DNA of 42,934 nt from Frankiaceae bacterium (lineage in GTDB: Bacteria > Actinomycetota > Actinomycetes > JAFAQI01): positions 1 through 42,934 of the forward strand of contig JAICMG010000007.1 of the NCBI GenBank assembly GCA_025929365.1, written 5' to 3'. The first letter of the stretch is position 1. Each line of letters starts with the position of its first letter. Below, piece by piece: positions 18,273 to 26,283 of the stretch. The notes below the pieces were generated by a model. That model saw only the letters and a program-made list of their open reading frames with translations. It was not told the DNA's origin and did no database searches. The translations under genes were made by a program, and so were the position numbers.

Positions 18273-19452
18273 CCACCTTGGGCTTCACGTAGGAGATTCC
18301 TAGTCCGACCGGCATCGGCCGCTCCTTGCCGTCTGCCGGGTAGGTCCGCTGGGCCAGCACCCCGGAGCTCGGCAGCCTGGCGAGCATCTCCGTCGAGCCG
18401 GAGCCGTCGACATCCCAGGCGCGGTCGACACCGAGCTGCGCCATGAATCCGGACATCTCGTTCTCGTCGAGCCCGTGGACGGCGGTGCCGGGATGGTCCT
18501 CGACCTCGCCGATCACGAGCGTCTTGCCGTTGTCCGCGATGCCGTACGCCGTGCGTGCGGGCGTTTCCGTGTTGGCGCTGCTGCAGGGCAGGTCGTTGCG
18601 AACCTGGCCGTGGCGCCGCACGACCTCGGCGCCGACGCCGTACGCCTGCACGAACTTCTGTTTCGTGGTTGTGGCGACCTCGCCGGCGAAGCTCGTCTTG
18701 GTATCCGCCGGAAGTGAGTCCAGCCACTGCGACGCACTCGAGCCGTCGGCCCTGAGGACGTACCCGCCGTGCGGGACATAGGTCTGGCGACTGGTCACGG
18801 CTCCGAGACCTGCCGCAGTGACGGCGCGTGCCCGGTCACGCCAGCTGTTGGTGGGGATCGCCTTGCTGCCCCACGCCCCGTTGTACGACTGGAGGCCGCC
18901 GTTGGTCTGTGACTCGTTGATCCCCGTGACGGTGTGCGATTTCGAACCGGCGTACACCGTTGCCGAGAGGTGAACCGTTCCGAACTGCAGCGCCCTGGCG
19001 GCGGTGAATCCGAGGACCGGCTGCTTGCGCGTCGACAGCACCAGAGGCTGCGAGTTCACGATCAGCGGCTGCGTCGGTGCGCCGGACTCGAAGTCGAAGT
19101 AGCCGGTGTTCACAGCGGCGACGAGATGCGAGTGGCCATGTGCCAGCTGGCTCAACGGGGTACGTTGCGCCACCGCGTGCATCAGCGGCTGGAACGAAAC
19201 TCCCGGCTGGCCGACGGTGATGCGCAGCACGTGCATCTTGACAAGTCCGCGGCCGTTCTGGTCGGTCTTGTCGCCCTCGGACAGCACAACGCCGGGGGCG
19301 AGCTTGTGCGTGTGCCAGGTCGTGCCCGGCACGAGGGACTCGGCTGCTGGACAGCTGCGGCCACCCCGGCTCGGCGCCGCGCTGGCGAGCGGACTGACGG
19401 ACAGACCGACGCCCAGGACGGCCGATGTCAGTAGGGCAACTCCCCGAAGCAC
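18250..19452 (-). CDS. Secreted phosphodiester glycosidase (NAGPA) domain protein
   Basis: Signal peptide; HLVAAVNTGYFDFESGAPTQPLIVNSQ ... RTAYGIADNGKTLVIGEV; DVDGSGSTEML near C-terminus. Confidence 0.83.
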   Translation of the reverse strand: MLRGVALLTSAVLGVGLSVSPLASAAPSRGGRSCPAAESLVPGTTWHTHKLAPGVVLSEGDKTDQNGRGLVKMHVLRITVGQPGVSFQPLMHAVAQRTPLSQLAHGHSHLVAAVNTGYFDFESGAPTQPLIVNSQPLVLSTRKQPVLGFTAARALQFGTVHLSATVYAGSKSHTVTGINESQTNGGLQSYNGAWGSKAIPTNSWRDRARAVTAAGLGAVTSRQTYVPHGGYVLRADGSSASQWLDSLPADTKTSFAGEVATTTKQKFVQAYGVGAEVVRRHGQVRNDLPCSSANTETPARTAYGIADNGKTLVIGEVEDHPGTAVHGLDENEMSGFMAQLGVDRAWDVDGSGSTEMLARLPSSGVLAQRTYPADGKERPMPVGLGISYVKPKVVRHKHHT

Positions 19453-19567
19453 AAGGCAGATATCGGTAACTCGTCATGACGTACTCGGGCATCTCGGACA
19501 TGGCCAGGGAAAGATGACTCACACGGGTCAGGTGCGGATCGGGCATATTGGGGGCAGGAGGCCCGAA

Positions 19568-20068
19568 ATGGATGCAGCCGGACTGCGCGAGGCGCAGCAA
19601 CCGCTGAAAGACCGATACCGGCAGGACCCCGGCGCCGCGGCGGTGACACTGCGGGCGTCGGGCTCACTCGACGATGGCGACGTCACCTGCTCAGTGCAGA
19701 CCGGTCAGGCGCTGGTCGCTGCCGGCCTGCACCCCGCGACCGGAGGCGACGGCACCCTTGCCTGTTCCGGAGACATGCTGCTCCAGGCGCTCGTCGCTTG
19801 CGCGGGCGTCACGCTGCGGGCGGTCGCCACGGCCCGCGGCATCGAGGTCGACGGGACCGTGCTCGCCGAGGGCGACCTCGACTTCCGCGGCACCCTCGGC
19901 GTCGACCGGGAGGCACCGGTCGGCTTCCGCGAGGTGCGGCTGTCCTTCGACCTTGAGTCGTCGGCGCCGAAGGAGGACCTCGACGCCCTCATCGACACGA
20001 CGCGGCGTTACTGCGTCGTCTACCAGACGCTGGCCAAGCCGCCCGAGCTGTCGATCAGTTGGGCCTGA
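19568..20068 (+). CDS. OsmC family protein
   Basis: SGDMLLQALVACAGVTLRAVATARGIEVDG ... RRYCVVYQTLAKPPEL. Confidence 0.9.
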   Translation: MDAAGLREAQQPLKDRYRQDPGAAAVTLRASGSLDDGDVTCSVQTGQALVAAGLHPATGGDGTLACSGDMLLQALVACAGVTLRAVATARGIEVDGTVLAEGDLDFRGTLGVDREAPVGFREVRLSFDLESSAPKEDLDALIDTTRRYCVVYQTLAKPPELSISWA

Positions 20069-22598
20069 CCGCAGGCACTGTGATGCCCTTGGCGCCGAAC
20101 GGCGTCACGAGCGCCGCCGTGATCGGCAACAGGTAGTCGCGCGCTGCCGCGTTGCCGACATTTCCGGTGTTGGGCGGCAGGATGAGCTGGTTGTCGGCGG
20201 CGTCCACCTCGTCGACGGGCGTCGTCGCGTCGGCGTTGTCGCTCTCGACCAGGAACAGCATGTGCTGCCCATGAGTCGCCACATCACCCTGCAGGTAGCG
20301 CACGTCGCCTTGCGGGCTGAAGTTCGGGTCCGGGGCGGGGTCCGATGCTTGTGCGCCCTTCGACGGGTCGAACGTCGCGGTCTCCGGAATGTTGTACGGC
20401 GTGCCGTCCGGGTTGTGGTTCCAGCAGCGCCGCTGGTAGGTGTGATCACCGCGGTAGGTGCGACCGCCATCGTGGACCCGCCCACGGAAGCGGTCCGCTG
20501 CGGCTGGCGCCGGGGTCTGCGCGACAGGCTTGCCGTCGATGTCGGCGAACCCCCACGTCGTCGGCTCGTCGGCGCTTCGCAGCTCGACATGCGGCCCTGG
20601 GTTGGTTCCGGTGCCGTCGTCGAAGCACGAGTCGTCGACGTAGTACGGCTGCGCCACCACGGTGGCCTGCGCGTCGCCGGGGGACAGCGGCTGGTTCTGC
20701 GAGATTCCCCATTTCTCGACCATCGTCCCGGCCGGTCCGGTCATCTCCTCCCACGACAGGACCGAGGGTGCGACGCCCGAGTAGGTCACGTCGGGGACGT
20801 TGAACGAGTCGTAGATGCACGCGTCGGACGAGCACTTCGAGTTGTTCGGGTTGCCTACGGTGAGCGGCTTGCCGCCGGTCAGCTTGCTCTCGAGCCGGCC
20901 GACCTGGTCGTTGCTCGACTCGGAGATGCCGTCGGGACCGATGTGGGCGTTGGTGTCGCCGTACAGCACCGGGTTGATGCCGTCGACCGGCACGCCGCCC
21001 GGGTTGTAAGGGTTGTAGTAGCGGGTGATGCGCCCCGCGGCCATGTCCCACTGTGAGTAGATGCCGTCCAGCGGCGGGATCGGGTGCACTCGGACGCCGA
21101 AGTCGTGGACGATCGTGTAGGCGTAGAAGATGTCGGTGCGCGTGACGTTGGTCCCGGAGTCCGATCCCCACGTGACGCGGATGTCGCGTACCGGACCGCG
21201 CTTGATCCCCATCGTGATCGACGAGCCGCCCCAGTTGTTCTGCTCATCCTCGTAGCCACAGCAGGGCGTGTTGCCGCCGGGGGACTGCTGGAAGGCGCGC
21301 GCCTTGAAGCGGTCCACGATGCTCGGCCCGTAGTCGCCGCGGGACAAGCCGCGGTCGTCCTTCGACACTTGCAGGTCGTCCATCACCCAGCGGCCGTCGA
21401 AGCGGAAGCGGTAGCGCGGGGTGGTGACGGTGGCGTTGTCGACGGTCCGCCGCTGCACGTACGTCTTCGGATCGAGCACGACGTCGTGGTGGGTGTTGTA
21501 GCGGAAGCCCTGTCCGATGACAGCCTGACCGTCCGGTGTGCAGACCGGCCCGTACCGGGCGTTGCCGTAGGAGTCATACGAGCTCTGCGAGTAGACCAGT
21601 GTGTTGGCGTCGGCGTCGGGCGTGTAGCGAACGTACGGCGAGTTGGCCGCGGTGTAGCGCGGCGTCACCGCCCAACCGCCCTTGCCCTTGGGTGCGGACT
21701 CCATGACATACGCGTAGCGGGTGGCGCCAGTCGTCGGGTCGACGACTGCCACCTGGTTCGCGGACACGATGCCGCGCGGGAGCGCGGCCGACAGGGGTGC
21801 CGCCGGACCCGCGTCGCGCGCCATGAACGCGAGCTGGTCGCTGTTGATCAGACCGGTGTTGGGGTCGGGGGTGGGATCGGCGACACCGACGGGCGCCCTG
21901 GCGTCACAGACGATGCCTGCGCGCTGCAGCTGGTGCGGCCCGGGCGGGATGCAGCCCGGCGTGACCGCACCCTTGCCGGCCTTGCAGTCGGCGGGCAGCG
22001 GTCGGTTGCTGTACTCCAGGAACGGCTGGTGGTCGAACGTGTAGGTGAGGAACTGGTCGGTCCCCGAGTAGAACGAGAAGCCAGAGGCGTTGTTCGAGAT
22101 GTAGTGGTTCCACATCGTGTCGACCTGGAACGGGATCTGCACGAAGCGCTTGCCGTTCCACGCGTAGCCCCGAAGGCTCGCGGTTGCGACGCCGTGCAGG
22201 ACCGTGCGAACCGGCAGCTGACTCGGCTGGAAGCAGTTGTGGTCGTTGTGGAACCGGTCGACGTAGCCGTTGACGTCCGGTTTCGGGCTCGACTGGTAGC
22301 AGGAGCTCTGAAGCGGCTTCGGCACGTACTGCTGGGTGTTCTCCACGCCGTAGTAGTTGGGCGGCTGCGGCACCCGGGCGGTCACCTCCGGCCCGCCCGA
22401 CCAGCCCGGGAAGTCCGCCCCGCTCAGCACGACCGGCTGGGTCGCAAACTCGGAGACGTCGACCTTCACGGCTGCGGCGTGTGGCTGCACGTGGGCCGCG
22501 TGATGGGTCGCGCGCAGCGGAACGACGAACGCGACCAGACCGACCACGACCGCTGCGAGCTTGGACGGGGCGGCCGTGGTCGATGAAGTGGATCGCAC
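20055..22598 (-). CDS. Large secreted protein of unknown function (847 aa)
   Basis: N-terminal hydrophobic segment KLAAVVVGLVAFVVPL, continuous high-quality reading frame, several Cys; no domain recognised. Confidence 0.75.
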   Translation of the reverse strand: MRSTSSTTAAPSKLAAVVVGLVAFVVPLRATHHAAHVQPHAAAVKVDVSEFATQPVVLSGADFPGWSGGPEVTARVPQPPNYYGVENTQQYVPKPLQSSCYQSSPKPDVNGYVDRFHNDHNCFQPSQLPVRTVLHGVATASLRGYAWNGKRFVQIPFQVDTMWNHYISNNASGFSFYSGTDQFLTYTFDHQPFLEYSNRPLPADCKAGKGAVTPGCIPPGPHQLQRAGIVCDARAPVGVADPTPDPNTGLINSDQLAFMARDAGPAAPLSAALPRGIVSANQVAVVDPTTGATRYAYVMESAPKGKGGWAVTPRYTAANSPYVRYTPDADANTLVYSQSSYDSYGNARYGPVCTPDGQAVIGQGFRYNTHHDVVLDPKTYVQRRTVDNATVTTPRYRFRFDGRWVMDDLQVSKDDRGLSRGDYGPSIVDRFKARAFQQSPGGNTPCCGYEDEQNNWGGSSITMGIKRGPVRDIRVTWGSDSGTNVTRTDIFYAYTIVHDFGVRVHPIPPLDGIYSQWDMAAGRITRYYNPYNPGGVPVDGINPVLYGDTNAHIGPDGISESSNDQVGRLESKLTGGKPLTVGNPNNSKCSSDACIYDSFNVPDVTYSGVAPSVLSWEEMTGPAGTMVEKWGISQNQPLSPGDAQATVVAQPYYVDDSCFDDGTGTNPGPHVELRSADEPTTWGFADIDGKPVAQTPAPAAADRFRGRVHDGGRTYRGDHTYQRRCWNHNPDGTPYNIPETATFDPSKGAQASDPAPDPNFSPQGDVRYLQGDVATHGQHMLFLVESDNADATTPVDEVDAADNQLILPPNTGNVGNAAARDYLLPITAALVTPFGAKGITVPAVRPN

Positions 22599-22632
22599 AC
22601 CTTGGGATTCGCCGTGGACGATCCCCGCTCCT

Positions 22633-23532
22633 TCACCCGCGCCGGACTGCCCGCCAGCCGATCAGGATGAGAAGAGCGGCCACGATGGCTCCGCCGGCGA
22701 TGATGACGTCCTTCGTGGCGCCGTCCGGATCCGCCAGCGATGACGCCTCGGTGTGCGTGGGGCTCGCGGCCGGCGCCGAGGCCGAGGGGGAGTGCGAGGG
22801 GGAGGTGGTGCCGGGCGGTGGCACGGTGCCGTGAGTGGGCCGGGTCTGACGGGTCGGCGGGTGGGTCGTCCGTCCGGGACGTGAGCTGGTCGCGCCCCCA
22901 CCCGGATTGGGGTGATGCGACGGCGTGGGGGGGTGCTGGGTCGACGGCGCCGCGGTCGGGCTCGGAGGCGCGTCGACCGTGATGTCGGCGGCGGTCGGCG
23001 CCGCAAAGGACACGGAGAACGTCGGCGACTGCCCGGCCGTCGGACTACCGCCCGGAACCAGCACGATGCCCTTCGCGGCCTCGGCGGCCGGGAACGTGAT
23101 CGTCATCGTCGTCAGGGCGGCATCGAACTGCCCGCGCGCCGGCTTCGCTCGCGCCCGGTACGACGGTCGCGCCGACCACGGCTGCGGCCCGCCGGTGGTC
23201 CAGTGACTCGTCGCGGGGTAGCCGAGGACGCCGGGTTTTCGGACCTGCTCCTGTTTCGACACGTGCAGTGTCAGCCGCACCACACCGCTGGGGTTCGCCA
23301 TCGTGAAGCGGACCGCGGACTCCGCTTGCGGACCGTTGGGAGCCGACGCGACGTACAGTCCGTTGGACGGGACGCCCGGCACCGGGATCAGCCCGGTGAC
23401 CGGCTCGGGCTGCCACCAGTAGGCGCCCTCGGGGGTGCCGGCGCTTGACGCCGCGGCCATGCTTACGTCGCCGAGCGCGAGGCAGGCGGCGACGCCCGTA
23501 AGGGCGGCGCCCCACCTTCGCGCCCGGGTCAC
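22633..23532 (-). CDS. Surface protein: signal peptide, beta-rich domain, Pro/Thr/Ser stalk, C-terminal TM anchor
   Basis: Stalk PSPTAAPSTQHPPTPSHHPNPGG...; TM DVIIAGGAIVAALLILIGWRAVRRG; GTGA overlap with upstream gene. Confidence 0.8.
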   Translation of the reverse strand: MTRARRWGAALTGVAACLALGDVSMAAASSAGTPEGAYWWQPEPVTGLIPVPGVPSNGLYVASAPNGPQAESAVRFTMANPSGVVRLTLHVSKQEQVRKPGVLGYPATSHWTTGGPQPWSARPSYRARAKPARGQFDAALTTMTITFPAAEAAKGIVLVPGGSPTAGQSPTFSVSFAAPTAADITVDAPPSPTAAPSTQHPPTPSHHPNPGGGATSSRPGRTTHPPTRQTRPTHGTVPPPGTTSPSHSPSASAPAASPTHTEASSLADPDGATKDVIIAGGAIVAALLILIGWRAVRRG

Positions 23533-25181
23533 CCGACCAGTTTTCCACCCACCTTCGCGGTTTTCCTTGCTCCGCTTGGCGCATCCGGCTCCGGCGCTCG
23601 GTCGCCGCCGAGCCTGACGAGCAGGAGCGCGACGTCATCTCGCCGCCGGTTGGGCCCCATCCCGTCGATCAGCCGGTTGCAGAGCTCGTCGGCGGTGGCC
23701 CGCGGCGCGACCGCCGCAATCGTTCGCTTCAGCTGGTCGATGAGGTCGGTGAGGGACTCGCCCGGGGTCTCGATCAGGCCGTCGGTGTAGAGCAGCAGTG
23801 TCGAGGCGGTAGGGATCGTCATGGCGCGCTGCGAGCGTTGCTCGGAGCCGACGTCGGCCGCGCCGAGCAGCAGCGAGCTTGCTTCAGCGAGTTCGGCGAC
23901 CGTCCCGTCCTCGCGATGCAGCAGCGGCGGCGGATGACCGGCATTGGCGAAGACGAGCTCACGCGAACCGTCGACATCGAGTGGGCCCAGCACGCCATAG
24001 AACACCGTGACCAGCCGATCGGTGTGCAGCGATGCCATCAACCGGTCCAGCCGATCCAGGACCGCGCCGGGTTGCTCGCCGACGAATGCGTAAGCGCGCA
24101 GTGCGGTCTGCACGCGCGACATCAACGCCGCTGCGGCGATGTCGTGACCCAGCACGTCGCCGACGGCGATGCCAACCCGGTCGCCGTCGAGCTCGAACAC
24201 GTCGTACCAGTCGCCACCCACTTGTTGTCCGCGCGAGCCCGGCAGGTAGCGCGCGGCAAGCGCCAGGCCGTCAACGGCGGGCAGCTCCGGCAGCAGGTTG
24301 CGCTGCAGCGTCTCCGCCACGCGCTGCTCGTTGCGGTACAGCGCGAGTGCGCTGCGCCGGCGGCGGGTCTCGATCTCGACGATCAGCGCCAGCAAGATCG
24401 ACAGCACCACGCCGCCGCCGAGCGCGAACCACTCGGCGTTCGCGGTGGCGCTCCCGACGAGCGGGTGTGCCGCGCTGACCTGCAGCGCCCACCGAGCGGC
24501 GCCTGCCGCGATCGTGACGACGCGGACGTGACCGCGCAGCGGGATGGCGTCGGTCGTCGTGACCAGGGCCTGCGACGCCACCGGGGTCGGCGTGCCGTAG
24601 AGCACGACGTGCAGCTCGTTGAAGGGCGAGGATCGGGCGGCACGGGGCGGACCGAGCGTGCCGAGACCCACCTGCACGTACAAGACCGTGCCGGCCGGGG
24701 ACTTGGGCGGACCGAGGGCGAAGCCGAGGGCGCGGGTCGCTCCGCTGCCCATGACCTGGGTCGGCACCATCTGATCATTCGCGTCGGCTCGCGACAGCGA
24801 CGCCACGACAGAGCCGGACAGGACCTGCCCGGGATGAAGCGCCGTGCCGTTGGCCAGCCTGACTCGATACCCCGCCGCCGTCCGGCGCAGCAGCGCGATC
24901 GAGTCCTTGCCCTTGGAGCCCGCGACGAGCGCCGCGCTCGCCCGTTTGAACGCGAGCGGTGAGCCGTTCGTGGCCTCCACCACACCGCCGACGGTTTGCA
25001 GCTGGCTCGAAAACGAGTCAACGGCTTCTTTGAGGACGAGGCCGACCTCGTTGGCCCGTTCGTTCAGGAGCCGGTTCTCCTGGCCGCGAACGGTCCCGCG
25101 CACCGTCCACATGGTGAAACCGGTCACCGCGAGCAGGAGCACAAGTGTGGCAGCGGAGAGCCACCCCCACTTGCGCCTCAT
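23529..25181 (-). CDS. Membrane sensor SpoIIE/PP2C-family serine phosphatase
   Basis: Two N-terminal TM segments around an extracytoplasmic region; QRNLLPELPAVDGLALAARYLPGSRGQQVGGDWYDVFELDGDRVGIAVGDVLGHDIAAAALMS; LLLYTDGLIETPGE. Confidence 0.93.
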   Translation of the reverse strand: MRRKWGWLSAATLVLLLAVTGFTMWTVRGTVRGQENRLLNERANEVGLVLKEAVDSFSSQLQTVGGVVEATNGSPLAFKRASAALVAGSKGKDSIALLRRTAAGYRVRLANGTALHPGQVLSGSVVASLSRADANDQMVPTQVMGSGATRALGFALGPPKSPAGTVLYVQVGLGTLGPPRAARSSPFNELHVVLYGTPTPVASQALVTTTDAIPLRGHVRVVTIAAGAARWALQVSAAHPLVGSATANAEWFALGGGVVLSILLALIVEIETRRRRSALALYRNEQRVAETLQRNLLPELPAVDGLALAARYLPGSRGQQVGGDWYDVFELDGDRVGIAVGDVLGHDIAAAALMSRVQTALRAYAFVGEQPGAVLDRLDRLMASLHTDRLVTVFYGVLGPLDVDGSRELVFANAGHPPPLLHREDGTVAELAEASSLLLGAADVGSEQRSQRAMTIPTASTLLLYTDGLIETPGESLTDLIDQLKRTIAAVAPRATADELCNRLIDGMGPNRRRDDVALLLVRLGGDRAPEPDAPSGARKTAKVGGKLVG

Positions 25182-25182
25182 G

Positions 25183-26214
25183 TCACTCCCCCGTGCGCTC
25201 GGCGTAGCGGTAGTACACCTCATCCCGGGTGCCTTGCGCACTGACCCTGTCGAGTTCCTCGGCGAGAACGAGGGAGAACGTCGTGATGGGCGGCGGCGGG
25301 TCGCCGCGGCTCGCCGCGCGCAGCCGCTCGACCAGGGCGCGGACGTACCACTCGCGGAAGACCCGGTGGGACGGCGCCGCGGCGACGGTCAAAAGCCGGG
25401 CGGCTCGCGCCTGCCGGTCGGCTTCGTCCAGTGCGGCGAGGTAGCGCAGACCGGCGGTTGCTGCGGAGACCGGGAGATGCAAGGTCAAGTCGGTGAAGAC
25501 GGCGCCGCGGCGAGCCGCATCAAGGGCTTGGCGTTTGATCTCGTTGCGCGCCTCGGAGAACTCTTCGGTCACGCGCGCGAGCAGCACGATCGTCTCCGAC
25601 GGCAGCCGCTCGGCGTCGTCCGAGGGCGCCTGCATGAGAGCCAGCTCGCGCACGATGTTGTCGATGTGCGCCTTGGCGGCAACCAGAAGATCGGTCGGCA
25701 CCCACCCGAGCTCGATCTCGTACCGCGGCGCCGGATCTGTGCTGATGACGTTGGAGTTAAAGGAATCCGGGTTGTTGCGTGCGTGCCGGCGCAGACTGCG
25801 GCGACGAGGTCTTCCGAGCTCTGCCCACACCAGCTTTCCGTCTTCGGCCGGCTCGATGCCCCACGCGCTGGTGAGCGACTCGACAACGGCGAGACCACGA
25901 CCGGTCATGTTCTCGAGGTTTTTCTGCGCGCGTACCGGCATCGCGAGCCCTGCGTCGACCACTTCGATGCGTACGCGGTCGCGACGGCCACGCACCCGAA
26001 GCGAGATCGGCGGCCGGCCGTGCAGCACGGCGTTCGTCACGAGCTCTGTCGCGACGAGCTCGGCGTCGGATGCCAAGCCGTCGGGCAACGCACGCAGGGT
26101 CGCCGACGTGAGACGCCGAGCAGCCCTCACCCCATCGAGCCCTGGGTTCACCAGGAGCTCGGCCCCTTTTGCCACCGGCTCCGCCCGTCCTGTCAGTAAC
26201 TCCCGCCATTGCAT
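25183..26214 (-). CDS. GHKL ATPase (RsbW-like) with an additional about 190-aa C-terminal region
   Basis: ELVATELVTNAVLHG N-box, VEVVDAG, TGRGLAVVESL G-box; C-terminal alpha-rich region unassigned. Confidence 0.87.
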   Translation of the reverse strand: MQWRELLTGRAEPVAKGAELLVNPGLDGVRAARRLTSATLRALPDGLASDAELVATELVTNAVLHGRPPISLRVRGRRDRVRIEVVDAGLAMPVRAQKNLENMTGRGLAVVESLTSAWGIEPAEDGKLVWAELGRPRRRSLRRHARNNPDSFNSNVISTDPAPRYEIELGWVPTDLLVAAKAHIDNIVRELALMQAPSDDAERLPSETIVLLARVTEEFSEARNEIKRQALDAARRGAVFTDLTLHLPVSAATAGLRYLAALDEADRQARAARLLTVAAAPSHRVFREWYVRALVERLRAASRGDPPPPITTFSLVLAEELDRVSAQGTRDEVYYRYAERTGE

Positions 26215-26283
26215 GCCCGCTGCGACCGCTCGCTAAGCGCCCGCTCGGCCGGATCTAAACCACCCGTACGGAGTAACGCCGGG

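Noticed and set aside
21084-22586. 500-aa plus-strand ORF opposite the 847-aa secreted protein gene
   Set aside because: Val/Arg/Asp-rich GC-shadow translation; the opposite strand has a signal peptide and balanced composition
26215-26283. Possible sigma-B/F-type promoter (GTTT...GGGC) upstream of the GHKL gene
   Set aside because: -10 matches only about half of the GGGTAT consensus; not distinguishable from chance in GC-rich DNA
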